In this document: positions 36,772-45,396 of the stretch, one piece after another
Layout: every line of letters begins with the position of its first letter
Position numbering within the stretch: position 1 is the first letter of the stretch
NCBI GenBank assembly: GCA_947494715.1
Contig: CANLWG010000001.1
Span: forward strand, 744,001-808,000
Length of the DNA: 64,000 nt
Direction: 5' to 3'
DNA from: an uncultured Flavobacteriaceae bacterium
GTDB lineage: Bacteria > Bacteroidota > Bacteroidia > Flavobacteriales > Flavobacteriaceae
The notes under the pieces: generated by a model
The model's input: the letters and a program-made list of their open reading frames with translations, nothing else
Database searches by the model: none
What the model was told of the DNA's origin: nothing
Made by a program: the position numbers and the translations under genes

Positions 36772-36809
36772 AAAGCCATATCATTGTACGGATACATTGA
36801 TATGGCTTT
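36772..36809 (-). terminator. Hairpin, probable terminator for minus-strand transcription
   Basis: AAAGCCATATCA pairs with its complement at 36798-36809, with a further 4 bp inside, and a CGGA loop. On the minus strand the stem is followed by TTTTG and then TTCTTTTTA. It may stop transcripts that run through the long gap from rplS, or one starting within it. Confidence 0.55.
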
Positions 36810-37282
36810 CTAGAAACAGTTAGCAAACCTTGTGTTTTGTATTTACAACAAAACCGCAGCCATTGACTGCATTTGCATCACTGTTCATACGTTTGAAACA
36901 TCTTTTGTCCTTAATTATTAAACCAAGCAACTACTCAATGTTCCTTCTTGTTATCTTAATGGACTTAATCTTAGATACACAGCCGAAGCTTTGCATTTAA
37001 CGTAAAGAACATCCACATAAAATTTGCCAAAAACGACAGCCCTTGGCTTTTATGCTCGCCTAATTAAAAAACTGGAAGCAATTTACATTGCAACTCAAAA
37101 TTTCAATATAGCTAAACAACAATATAAAGAACGCAGACTCTATAGCGATTTAAAATCATATTTCTCCAAATATTTCCTTTAAATCACACTTCAATATACC
37201 ATAAATATCCGTAATGGCAAAAATTTGTAAGAAATTAAAAATCAACATGATATGAACCATTACTATTAACAATTGTTCATAA

Positions 37283-37324
37283 ATACAAATCCCTATCTAT
37301 ATGTGAATAGATAGGGATTTGTAT
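37283..37324 (-). terminator. Terminator of rplS
   Basis: An 18-bp perfect stem with a 6-nt loop (ATGTGA) lies 20 bp after the rplS stop codon. A/T tracts flank it on both sides. Confidence 0.8.
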
Positions 37325-37343
37325 AAAAACTATTTTTAAAGCT

Positions 37344-37694
37344 CTATGACCGAACTTCTTTTATCCTTGCTTTTTTACCGGTAAGGCCTCTGAAATAAAA
37401 GATTCGTGCCCTACGTACCTTGCCCTTTTTGTTGATTTCAACTTTTTGTAGGGCGGGCATGTTAATTGGAAATATTCGCTCCACACCTACGGTACCGGAC
37501 ATTTTACGAATGGTGAAAGTCTCGGTCGCTCCGGAACCCCTTCTCTGTATTACAACGCCTCTAAAGAACTGGGTACGTGTCTTTTCGCCCTCTTTTATTT
37601 CATAATACACCGTGATGGTATCTCCCGCGGAGAATTCCGGGAATTCATTTTTAGGAACAAACTCGTTTTCAACAAAATTAATTAGTGACTCCAT
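37344..37694 (-). CDS. rplS: 50S ribosomal protein L19
   Basis: The protein has 116 residues. FSAGDTITVYYEIKEGEKTRTQFFRGVVIQRRGSGATETFTIRKMSGTVGVERIFPINMPALQKVEINKKGKVRRARIFYFRGLTGKKARIKE is an unmistakable L19, located at the 30S-50S interface. It lies downstream of trmD in the same direction, the conserved order, with about 145 bp between them that may hold its own promoter. Confidence 0.98.
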   Translation of the reverse strand: MESLINFVENEFVPKNEFPEFSAGDTITVYYEIKEGEKTRTQFFRGVVIQRRGSGATETFTIRKMSGTVGVERIFPINMPALQKVEINKKGKVRRARIFYFRGLTGKKARIKEVRS

Positions 37695-37839
37695 CGTCTC
37701 ATATTTATCGTCTTATTTAAATCAACGTTCACGATTTTCGTCAGAGGTTAATTTAACAGTGTGCAAAAATAGTCCATAAATTAGAAACTACAAGCTATTC
37801 TTTATAAATTTTGATATTGGGTCGGCAACCTTTAGGGTG

Positions 37840-38514
37840 TCATTCCAAGAGGTCTGGCCTAAGGTTTTCCGTTCTTTTTAAGGCCTCTTCTTCCCTCCAA
37901 CGCTCAATTTTGGGAAAGTTACCGCTCAAGAGGACTTCTGGGACCTTCATTCCCTTGTACTCGGATGGTCTGGTATATACCGGTGGAGCCAAAAGATTGT
38001 CCTGAAAGGTATCCGTAAGAGCGGAAGTTTCATTGTTGAGTACACCGGGAATCAATCGGATGATGGTATCACATAAAACGGCAGCTCCCAATTCTCCACC
38101 GGACAATACATAATCCCCTATGGAAATCTCTCTGGTGATCATGGTATCCCTTACCCTTTGATCAACTCCCTTATAATGGCCACATAGCACGATAACATTT
38201 TTTAGCAGGGAAAGTCCATTGGCCATTTTTTGGTTCAATGTTTCGCCATCGGGTGTCATATAGATAACTTCGTCATATTTGCGATCCGACTTAAGGGCAG
38301 AGATACATCGGTCTATGGGCTCGATCATTAATACCATTCCCGCGCCTCCACCAAATTGGTAGTCGTCTACTTGGTTGTAGCTATGGTCCGTGTAATCCCT
38401 TAGATTATGAAAATGTACTTCTACCAGTCCTTTCTCTATAGCTCTTTTTAAGATAGATGCCTCAAAAGGACTACGAAGTAGTTCTGGTAGAACGGTAATG
38501 ATATCGATACGCAT
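37840..38514 (-). CDS. trmD: tRNA (guanine37-N1)-methyltransferase TrmD
   Basis: The protein has 224 residues, a SPOUT-fold enzyme that makes m1G37 in tRNA and prevents frameshifting. [99 protein letters not shown] and the C-terminal [36 protein letters not shown] are all present. It is probably co-transcribed with the GNAT gene upstream (20 bp apart). Confidence 0.97.
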   Translation of the reverse strand: MRIDIITVLPELLRSPFEASILKRAIEKGLVEVHFHNLRDYTDHSYNQVDDYQFGGGAGMVLMIEPIDRCISALKSDRKYDEVIYMTPDGETLNQKMANGLSLLKNVIVLCGHYKGVDQRVRDTMITREISIGDYVLSGGELGAAVLCDTIIRLIPGVLNNETSALTDTFQDNLLAPPVYTRPSEYKGMKVPEVLLSGNFPKIERWREEEALKRTENLRPDLLE

Positions 38515-38534
38515 TGGGAAACAATTTTATGAAT

Positions 38535-38990
38535 TCATTCCGGAGTCCAAAAGTAGTGAAACCAGCGCGAATCCTTTTTCCAACCCAACCGCTCATATAA
38601 CTTTTGAGCGGGATTATCCGTTTCCGTTTCCAGGGCTAGCCCTTTATAACCTATTTTCACACAGTGTTCTTTTGCCTTTTGCAAAAGAGCCTCACCGACC
38701 CCCTTTTTTCTAAATGCCTTATCTACATATAAATCATTGAGAATAAAAACAGGCTGTAGGGAAGCAGAGGAAAATGTGGTATACAATTGAGTAAAGCCAA
38801 CAGGTTTTTCCTGATACAATGCTAGAAATAGTACAGATTCGTTACGATCAAATCTTTCTTCAAGAAATTTGCGGGCTGCTTTAGTGTCGGACTCCTTGCC
38901 ATAAAATACCCGGTAACCATCAAATAAAGGAACAATTGCAGATATATGGGTCTTATTGGCCTTAAGGATGGAAACCATTGGACTGTTCAT
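38535..38990 (-). CDS. GNAT-family N-acetyltransferase
   Basis: The protein has 151 residues. The acetyl-CoA loop is seen in VDKAFRKKGVGEALLQKAKEHC (around 95-116), followed by GYKGLALETETDNPAQKLYERLGWKK. The substrate is unknown. Met1 (38990) and Met5 (38978) are both possible starts. It lies between the coiled-coil envelope gene and trmD in one direction. Confidence 0.88.
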   Translation of the reverse strand: MNSPMVSILKANKTHISAIVPLFDGYRVFYGKESDTKAARKFLEERFDRNESVLFLALYQEKPVGFTQLYTTFSSASLQPVFILNDLYVDKAFRKKGVGEALLQKAKEHCVKIGYKGLALETETDNPAQKLYERLGWKKDSRWFHYFWTPE

Positions 38991-39024
38991 AAAAGCCTCA
39001 ACACAAGGATATTTGGCCTCTACC

Positions 39025-39648
39025 TTATTTGGATTTTTTGTACTTGTTTATTTCGTCCTGTAACTGCCTACTGATTCGTTGCTCCCGCTCCAAGGCCCTC
39101 CTTCTGTGATCTTCATACTCCGTCTCCAGCTCGGAAAGGTTTTGCTTGGCCTCTTGGGTAAGAATATTACTTTTCCGGAACCTATAGATGAATAACAACA
39201 ACAAAAGCAAAAGCCCCAGGATTACCGTCCACAAAATGAAATTATAGGTTCCTTTGGAAACTTGGATGCCCAAAAATGACATACTATCCTTTTCTTCCGA
39301 AACACTGGTAAGGTTGCTAGTGGTTTCTTCCAATTTTTTGTTCAAAGATGCAATGGTGGTCTCATGTCCAGAGATGGTGGCCCTAAGTTCATTGGCCCTT
39401 TTATTATATGAGTCTAGGGTGTCCAGGACATTTTTACGAAGTTTATCCAAAGAAATAACACGCACTACCTCATAGCGTTTACCATCTGCACGGTAATTTC
39501 CGGATTTTTTATATACAAACTCAAATTGATCGTTTATTGGTCCTTTGTCCAAGGACAATTCCGGTTGAGCGCTTGGCTGTTCTTGTGCAAATTGTAGGTG
39601 AAATGCAAATAAGGCCATGACGGTGAATAGTATCTTAAAACTTTTCAT
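39025..39648 (-). CDS. Envelope coiled-coil protein with signal peptide and one membrane helix
   Basis: The protein has 207 residues. A signal peptide (MKSFKILFTVMALFAFHLQFAQ) precedes a short domain (FEFVYKKSGNYRADGKRYEVVRVISLDKLRKNVLDTLDSYNKRANEL). A coiled coil (about 85-125), one membrane helix (FILWTVILGLLLLLLLFIYRF) and a charged cytoplasmic coiled tail follow. Relatives in flavobacteria are often labelled tRNA (guanine-N1)-methyltransferase in databases, which looks like an error copied from the neighbouring trmD; nothing in this sequence resembles a methyltransferase. Function is unknown. Confidence 0.8.
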   Translation of the reverse strand: MKSFKILFTVMALFAFHLQFAQEQPSAQPELSLDKGPINDQFEFVYKKSGNYRADGKRYEVVRVISLDKLRKNVLDTLDSYNKRANELRATISGHETTIASLNKKLEETTSNLTSVSEEKDSMSFLGIQVSKGTYNFILWTVILGLLLLLLLFIYRFRKSNILTQEAKQNLSELETEYEDHRRRALEREQRISRQLQDEINKYKKSK

Positions 39649-39805
39649 TTTTAAGTAATTCTTAAGTAATGTTAAATTAATGATTTAGAGTGGGACTAAA
39701 GTAACCCAATATTATTAATTAAGAAAAAAATTCGATGATTAGGTAAGGTTTGTACGGAATTTCCCCTGCTCTGGCAGGATGTTATAACTTATATTGGAAT
39801 CTTGG

Positions 39806-41254
39806 CTAATAGTAGGTATACCTTTTTACCTTGGTAATGTATTTGGCCAGCCGTATAATTTGGTGTGCATATCCATACTCATTGTCATACCAGATATACA
39901 ATACAATGTTTTTTCCATTTCCGGAAACTATGGTTGCATTGCTGTCATAAATAGCAGGGGCAGAAGTTCCTACAATATCCGAACATACCATTTCCTTGTT
40001 TAGGGAATACTTAATTTGCTCTACCAAATCTCCCTCTAACGCATACTTCTTCACTATTGTATTTATGCCGTCCAAAGAGGCCCTGTTCTTTACCTCTAGA
40101 TTTAAAATGGCAAGCGAACCATTAGGGATCGGAACTCGTATGGCATTGGAAGTAAGTTTGCCTTTTAAGTAGGGTAGGACCTTTGCAGCGGCCAGCTCTG
40201 CCCCAGTTTCTGTAATGGCCATATTCATGGCTTCGGCCCTTCTATGACCATATTTTCCATGTATATTATCCACCAGGTTTTGGTCATTGGTACAGGCATG
40301 AATGGTTTCCAAGTGCCCTTTTTTAATGCCTAATGAGTCCTCTATTACCTTAAGAATAGGCGTTATTGCGTTAGTGGTACAAGAAGCGGCGGAATAAATG
40401 TTGGTATAATCCGGGTCATAATCGTGATGATTGACCCCGTGTACTATGTTTGGTACTTCCTTTCCCGGGGCAGTGAGCAAAACTTTGCTCGCCCCTTTGG
40501 ATTTCAAGTGCCGACTAAGTTCACGTTGGCAACGGAATGCAACCGTATTGTCTATGATCAAAGCATTGGAAATCCCATATTTGGTATAGTCCACATCTTC
40601 CGGTTTCTGTGCTTGGATGAAATATACCGGTGTTCCATTTACTATAAGGAGATTATTTTCCAGATCGGTGTCCACCGTACCCATAAACCTTCCGTATACA
40701 GAATCCATACACAGTAGATTGGCCCTTTTTTCCAATGTCTCGGCATTTAGCTCTTCCTCTATAACAACAGCCCTCAATTTTAACTGGTCACCTTTTCCGG
40801 TCTTTGCCATAAACTCTCGAGCAAGGAGCCTTCCGATTCTTTCAAAACCATAGAGAACGACATCTTTGGGCCGTACGCGCTTACTTTTCCTGGCTCCCTT
40901 CAATTTGTCTATAACAAAGGCCTTTATATCGTTAAAGTTATTTTCGTCAGAATGATACTCGTAGGTAAGTTTACCTAGATCCAACTTGGAGGGAGGTAAT
41001 TTTAAATCATTTATGGCCCTTAGAATCTCTAAAGAATCAAAAATCGAAATTGGTTTTTGTACAAATTCACCAGCATATTCATGCAAATGAATTATGTCAC
41101 TTACATTTTTATCGATGATTTGATTTTTGAACAAAACCACCTCAATGGCCTTATCGTACCACAAATCACTTATGATTTTAATGAATTCGGTGGTGGCCTT
41201 TCTTCTATCGGCTTGAAATGCCAATTCTTTTTCGTAAGATTTCGTATGTTCCAT
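39806..41254 (-). CDS. gap: Glyceraldehyde-3-phosphate dehydrogenase, long form
   Basis: The protein has 482 residues from the ATG at 41254 (MEHTKSYEKEL); a longer frame to 41356 overlaps the HtrA terminator. The catalytic part begins with VVLYGFERIGRLLAREF, contains SAASCTTNAITPILKVIEDSLGIKKGHLETIHACTNDQN with the active Cys, and ends with WYDNEYGYAHQIIRLAKYI. It has an N-terminal helical extension of about 130 residues absent from standard 330-residue GAPDH. This long form occurs in Bacteroidota and some Proteobacteria and is thought to work in gluconeogenesis or as a second isozyme. No other glycolytic gene is adjacent. Confidence 0.92.
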   Translation of the reverse strand: MEHTKSYEKELAFQADRRKATTEFIKIISDLWYDKAIEVVLFKNQIIDKNVSDIIHLHEYAGEFVQKPISIFDSLEILRAINDLKLPPSKLDLGKLTYEYHSDENNFNDIKAFVIDKLKGARKSKRVRPKDVVLYGFERIGRLLAREFMAKTGKGDQLKLRAVVIEEELNAETLEKRANLLCMDSVYGRFMGTVDTDLENNLLIVNGTPVYFIQAQKPEDVDYTKYGISNALIIDNTVAFRCQRELSRHLKSKGASKVLLTAPGKEVPNIVHGVNHHDYDPDYTNIYSAASCTTNAITPILKVIEDSLGIKKGHLETIHACTNDQNLVDNIHGKYGHRRAEAMNMAITETGAELAAAKVLPYLKGKLTSNAIRVPIPNGSLAILNLEVKNRASLDGINTIVKKYALEGDLVEQIKYSLNKEMVCSDIVGTSAPAIYDSNATIVSGNGKNIVLYIWYDNEYGYAHQIIRLAKYITKVKRYTYY

Positions 41255-41338
41255 CCGGGGGTGTTTTGAACATATATGATGTATATATCCCACAAAAATA
41301 CTGATTTCCAACGTCGTAGTAAATGGAAAATGCAATAA

Positions 41339-41367
41339 AAAAAACGCCCTTTTCATGGGCGTTTTTT
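41339..41367 (-). terminator. Terminator of the HtrA protease gene
   Basis: AAAAAACGCCC pairs with GGGCGTTTTTT around a 7-nt loop, 14 bp after the protease stop codon; the T run follows the stem on the minus strand and, by symmetry, on the plus strand. Confidence 0.85.
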
Positions 41368-41380
41368 AATCGATACTATT

Positions 41381-42781
41381 TTATTGAAAGATGAGCCGTT
41401 CCCTTTCCCCATCCTCGTTGAGCATGGTGATGCTTGTTTTGCCGTATCTACTAATGGCACCAAATAGGATTCGAGCCTCTTGTATGTCATTAATTTCCTC
41501 ACCGTCTACGGCAAGCAATACCTTACCATACAATCCATATCCACGGTAGGTTTCAGGGACCCCAACAATTTTTACGCCCTTTTTGGTCTTAAACCTTTTT
41601 CTATCTTTATCATCAAGGTTTTTTACCACAAATCCCATAACGGGAACTACCAAGGTCTGTCTTTCCTTGAGCAAAACCTCTACCTGTAGGGTCTCTCCAT
41701 CACGATCAACGGTGACTTCGACTTTATCACCTGGTCTTTTGGTAGAAATGTAACCGCTTAAATCAGGTAATTTATGCACTTGGATATTATCGATCTGTTT
41801 TACGATATCCCCGCGCTGTAAACCTGCTTCGTCCGCACCCATTCCTTCTTCAATACCATCAATGTAAACCCCATCAATATCTTTTATTCCTTTCTCAACG
41901 CCATATGGCGTGTTTGATCGAATGGGGTTGATGCCCAATAAACCTTTCTGTACATTACCATATTCCATTATATCTTCGACGACTTTTTTGGCAATATTGC
42001 TAGGAACCGCAAAGGAATATCCCACATAGGAACCTGTCTGTGAGGTTATTGCTGTATTTATGCCGATAAGGTCCCCGTTGGTATTTACCAATGCCCCACC
42101 ACTATTCCCGGGGTTTACCGCGGCATCCGTTTGAATAAAGGATTGATCCGCTTTTCCCAATGCCCGGGCCTTTGCACTTACAATTCCGGCAGTAACTGTA
42201 GAGGTAAGGTTAAAGGGATTGCCCACGGCCAAAACCCATTCCCCGATTTTGGTATCGTTAGAGTCCCCAAAGGCCAAATATGGTAGGGAACGGTCCGCGT
42301 CGATTTTTATCAAGGCAATGTCAGAGTTGGGATCGGCGCCGATAAGCTCTGCATCGTACGTTTTATTATTATTTAGGGTAATCTGCAATTCATTTGCATT
42401 TTTAATCACATGATTGTTGGTAACAATATAACCGTCCGGAGTAATAATGACTCCTGACCCTGAACCTACTTGTGCTTTTTGAGTACCCCCCGATCCGTAG
42501 AAGAAATCGAACAAACTGCTAGGCCCCCTGCTTAAGGACAAGTTCTTCACGTGCACCACTGCATTTACCGTATTTTCTGCGGCAATAGTGAAATCTACTT
42601 CGTTGATACCGGAACCTCTGGCAGATGTTGGTGTATAACTTGTACTTGTAGCAAAAACCGGTGTTTCATTATTTTCGGAGACCACTGCGTAGTTAGTCTT
42701 TTCAAAAAACAGCTTATAGGTACCTAGGGTAATGAACCCTGCAAAAATGGCAACCAATAAAGAACTTCCTATTTTTTTCAT
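41381..42781 (-). CDS. HtrA/Deg-family periplasmic serine protease
   Basis: The protein has 466 residues from the ATG at 42781 (MKKIGSSLLVAIFAGF, membrane anchor or signal). The trypsin-like domain has the triad His124 (NNHVI), Asp154 (NSDIALIKI) and Ser227 (GNSGGALVN). Two PDZ domains follow, the first from about 285 (LGINPIRSNTPYGVEKGIKDIDGVYIDGI...GLQRGDIVKQID) and the second near the C-terminus. It degrades or refolds damaged envelope proteins. The upstream frame to 42844 is discarded. It is divergent from dapF. Confidence 0.95.
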   Translation of the reverse strand: MKKIGSSLLVAIFAGFITLGTYKLFFEKTNYAVVSENNETPVFATSTSYTPTSARGSGINEVDFTIAAENTVNAVVHVKNLSLSRGPSSLFDFFYGSGGTQKAQVGSGSGVIITPDGYIVTNNHVIKNANELQITLNNNKTYDAELIGADPNSDIALIKIDADRSLPYLAFGDSNDTKIGEWVLAVGNPFNLTSTVTAGIVSAKARALGKADQSFIQTDAAVNPGNSGGALVNTNGDLIGINTAITSQTGSYVGYSFAVPSNIAKKVVEDIMEYGNVQKGLLGINPIRSNTPYGVEKGIKDIDGVYIDGIEEGMGADEAGLQRGDIVKQIDNIQVHKLPDLSGYISTKRPGDKVEVTVDRDGETLQVEVLLKERQTLVVPVMGFVVKNLDDKDRKRFKTKKGVKIVGVPETYRGYGLYGKVLLAVDGEEINDIQEARILFGAISRYGKTSITMLNEDGERERLIFQ

Positions 42782-42892
42782 ACGTAATTTTTCTAAAAAT
42801 TTTAAAATACGGCATAAAATTAACAGAATTTCAAATGCATTCATATCCGTTTAACGACTTTTTAACTCCCAAAATTTGCTTAAATAAAGTCC

Positions 42893-42900
42893 TATCTTTG
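42893..42900 (+). promoter_or_regulatory. -7 promoter box of the dapF operon
   Basis: TATCTTTG fits TAnnTTTG exactly and lies 16 bp before the dapF ATG. The nearest TTG (42876-42878) is closer than usual. Confidence 0.45.
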
Positions 42901-42916
42901 TACTGCAAATAGTAGC

Positions 42917-43693
42917 ATGAAACTTACTTTTTATAAATATCAGGGAACCGGGAACGATTTTGTGATGATTGATAATCGCCAGAAAACTTTCCCAAAAAAG
43001 GATTCTAATTTGGTATCTTCTTTATGTGATAGAAGATTCGGGATAGGTGCGGACGGACTTATTTTATTGGAAGGGGATCAGGATTTCGGTTTTGGAATGG
43101 TGTATTATAATGCCGATGGAAACGAGGGTAGCTTATGTGGCAATGGCGGAAGATGTTTTGTAACCTTTGCGAAACATTTGGGCCTAATCGATGATAAAAT
43201 GATTTTCATGGCAGCGGACGGTGTTCATGAGGCGAGTATTACAAAGGATATCGTGAGCCTAAAAATGCAGGATGTATTGGACATAAGGCAAAAGCCAAAT
43301 GCTATTTTCTTGGATACGGGATCTCCCCACCATGTGCAATTGGTTCAAGGGTTATCCGATTTTCAGGTGTACAAGGAAGGGGCCAGATTGCGCTATGGGA
43401 TTTATGGAAAACCCGGAAGTAATATCAATTTTGTGGAACCCTCGGAGAACGGCTCTTTTGCTGTAAGAACCTACGAAAGGGGCGTTGAGGATGAGACACT
43501 ATCCTGTGGTACTGGAGTTACCGCTGTAGCTCTAGCTTTACACAGTATTGGGAGATTGCGGCGCAATGAGGCAAACATACAAACTCAAGGAGGAGAACTT
43601 AAAGTGACCTTTAACATCAATGACGGGAAGTATACCGATGTTCATCTTATTGGTCCTGCCAAACTGGTTTATAAAGGTGAAATTGAATGTTGA
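42917..43693 (+). CDS. dapF: Diaminopimelate epimerase
   Basis: The protein has 258 residues. The two catalytic cysteines are Cys74 in SLCGNGGR and Cys197 in LSCGTGVTAVA; FYKYQGTGNDFVMIDN opens the protein. It interconverts LL- and meso-diaminopimelate for peptidoglycan and lysine. It is first in an operon with an acetyltransferase and MltG; its stop overlaps the next start by 7 bp. Confidence 0.97.
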   Translation: MKLTFYKYQGTGNDFVMIDNRQKTFPKKDSNLVSSLCDRRFGIGADGLILLEGDQDFGFGMVYYNADGNEGSLCGNGGRCFVTFAKHLGLIDDKMIFMAADGVHEASITKDIVSLKMQDVLDIRQKPNAIFLDTGSPHHVQLVQGLSDFQVYKEGARLRYGIYGKPGSNINFVEPSENGSFAVRTYERGVEDETLSCGTGVTAVALALHSIGRLRRNEANIQTQGGELKVTFNINDGKYTDVHLIGPAKLVYKGEIEC

Positions 43694-44208
43694 ACCTAAA
43701 GGGAAAACATATCTATTTGCGGGCCCTGGAACCTGAGGATTTGGAATTCTTGTACCAATTGGAAAATAATCCGGAAGTATGGGAAATCAGCGGGACCACA
43801 GCTCCATATTCCAAACATGTTTTAAAACAATATTTGGAAAACACCCATCGTGATATTTATGATGTAAAGCAATTGCGTTTGTGTATATGCAATACAAAGG
43901 ATATTGTTATTGGTTTAGTGGATTTATTTGACTTTGACCCCAAAAATAGAAGAGCTGGTATCGGGATTATCTTGGTAGAGGGGGAGCGAGACAAAGGTGT
44001 TGGTGCCGAAACCCTACTGCTTATATGCGACTATGCATTTTCCGTTTTGGATGTAAGACAACTGTATGCCAACGTAACCCTCGATAATGAAAAGAGTTTA
44101 TATCTATTTCGCAAATTGGGGTTTGAACAGGTAGGAGTCAAGAAGGACTGGATTTTTTTCAACGGACATTATAAAGATGAAGTTTTATTTCAAAAGATAA
44201 ATACGTAA
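43687..44208 (+). CDS. GNAT acetyltransferase of the RimJ/SpeG type
   Basis: The protein has 173 residues. HIYLRALEPEDLEFLYQLENNPEVWEISGTTAPYSKHVLKQYL and AGIGIILVEGERDKGVGAETLLLICDYAFSVLDVRQLYANVTLDNEKSLYLFRKLGFEQVGVKKDW match RimL/SpeG-like enzymes, which acetylate protein N-termini or polyamines. Overlaps with dapF (7 bp) and mltG (1 bp) imply coupled translation. The conserved link with dapF and mltG hints at an envelope role, but this is inference. Confidence 0.88.
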   Translation: MLNLKGKHIYLRALEPEDLEFLYQLENNPEVWEISGTTAPYSKHVLKQYLENTHRDIYDVKQLRLCICNTKDIVIGLVDLFDFDPKNRRAGIGIILVEGERDKGVGAETLLLICDYAFSVLDVRQLYANVTLDNEKSLYLFRKLGFEQVGVKKDWIFFNGHYKDEVLFQKINT

Positions 44209-45251
44209 TGTACATTAAAAAGATTTTGCTGGCTATCGTATTGATAGGGCTCGTCGTGGGAGGGATGTTCGCCTACAAGGTATATAGTGCCATTTTCTCT
44301 CCAAACACCTCTTTTACCAATGATGAGGCCTTTGTGTATATAAAATCCGATGCCTCCTTTGAGGAAGTAAAGGAGACTTTGGATCCTTTATTGAAAGACA
44401 TGGGGTCTTTTGGACAGATTGCCAAAAGAAAAGGATATGCCGCCAGTATTAAAGGAGGAAAATATGCTATCAAAAAGGGAATGAACAACAATGAAATCAT
44501 TAACTCCTTGCGTAGTGCCAATATACCTGTAAAGGTTTCCTTTAACAATCAGGAAACTTTGGAAGATTTGGCCGGTAGGGTGGCCTCACAAATTGAAGCG
44601 GACAGTATTTCGTTGGTACAAGCTTTTCGGAATGGGGAATTTTTGAAATCCAACGATTTTGATGATGACTCCAAACTGAGCATGTATATCCCGAATAGTT
44701 ATGAGTTTTTTTGGAATACCCCTGCTGAAGGATTCCGAGAACGGATGTTAAAGGAGTACAATCGGTTTTGGAACGCGGGACGTTTGGAAAAGGCGGAGGA
44801 ATTGGGGCTTTCCCCAAAGGAAGTAGTGACTTTGGCCTCCATTGTACACAAGGAGTCCGCCAAGATTGATGAAAGGCCCAAGGTAGCGGGATTATATCTG
44901 AACAGACTACGCAAAAATATGCGTTTACAAGCTGATCCCACGGTAATCTTTGCCATGAAGAAGCATGCCGGAGATTTCGATATGGTCATTAAACGGGTGT
45001 TGTACAAGGATTTGGAATTGGATTCGCCCTACAACACCTATAAGTATGCCGGTCTGCCGCCCGGTCCCATAACCATGCCGGATATTTCGGCAATTGAGGC
45101 CGTCCTAAACCCGGAAAGACACGACTACTATTATTTTGTGGCCAACGTGGAGAATTTTGGCTATCATAAATTTGCCGAGACTTTGGCGCAACATAACCGA
45201 AATAAGGTGCAGTATATCCGCTGGATCAATGCTCAAAAAATTAACAGATAG
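44208..45251 (+). CDS. mltG: Endolytic murein transglycosylase MltG
   Basis: The protein has 347 residues. Residues 4-24 are a membrane anchor. The YceG/MltG catalytic region reads VVTLASIVHKESAKIDERPKVAGLYLNRLRKNMRLQADPTVIFA, with the catalytic Glu in HKES, followed by SPYNTYKYAGLPPGPITMPDISAIEAVLNPERHDYYYFVAN. It cuts nascent glycan strands and sets their length. It is the last gene of the dapF operon. Confidence 0.96.
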   Translation: MYIKKILLAIVLIGLVVGGMFAYKVYSAIFSPNTSFTNDEAFVYIKSDASFEEVKETLDPLLKDMGSFGQIAKRKGYAASIKGGKYAIKKGMNNNEIINSLRSANIPVKVSFNNQETLEDLAGRVASQIEADSISLVQAFRNGEFLKSNDFDDDSKLSMYIPNSYEFFWNTPAEGFRERMLKEYNRFWNAGRLEKAEELGLSPKEVVTLASIVHKESAKIDERPKVAGLYLNRLRKNMRLQADPTVIFAMKKHAGDFDMVIKRVLYKDLELDSPYNTYKYAGLPPGPITMPDISAIEAVLNPERHDYYYFVANVENFGYHKFAETLAQHNRNKVQYIRWINAQKINR

Positions 45252-45334
45252 GCCGCTAATCCAATTTTTAAGACATGTTAACTAAAATTGGATATTTTTA
45301 ACAAAGTCTTGGAAAACAACCATGAAATGGGATT

Positions 45335-45342
45335 TATCTTTG
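45335..45342 (+). promoter_or_regulatory. Possible -7 box of the lysozyme-like gene
   Basis: TATCTTTG fits TAnnTTTG and lies about 54 bp before the ATG at 45397. A TTG at 45309-45311 is 23 bp upstream, slightly longer than the usual spacer. Confidence 0.4.
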
Positions 45343-45396
45343 TCCAGTGAAATTTAAGCAAGCCGTTTTGGCTGTAAGTCTTAAGAAAATCATGGT

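Larger units (their letters stand above)
36631..37343. other. 713-bp AT-rich gap between icd and rplS
   Basis: Apart from the icd promoter, two hairpins (separate entries) and one short open frame, nothing recognisable is seen. The frame at 37024-37182 on the plus strand would encode 52 residues from a TTG (LPKTTALGFYARLIKKLEAI and onward to SKYF) and looks mildly protein-like, but it has no ATG, no promoter and no recognised family, so it is not called as a gene. The gap is unusually long for this window. Confidence 0.5.

Noticed and set aside
37024-37182. 52-codon frame in the icd-rplS gap
   Set aside because: It has only a TTG start, no promoter and no recognised family. The length is within what AT-rich DNA gives by chance, so it was left as a note only.
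38498-38713. Frame overlapping the trmD start and the GNAT gene on the plus strand
   Set aside because: It is a shadow of two well-supported genes on the minus strand.
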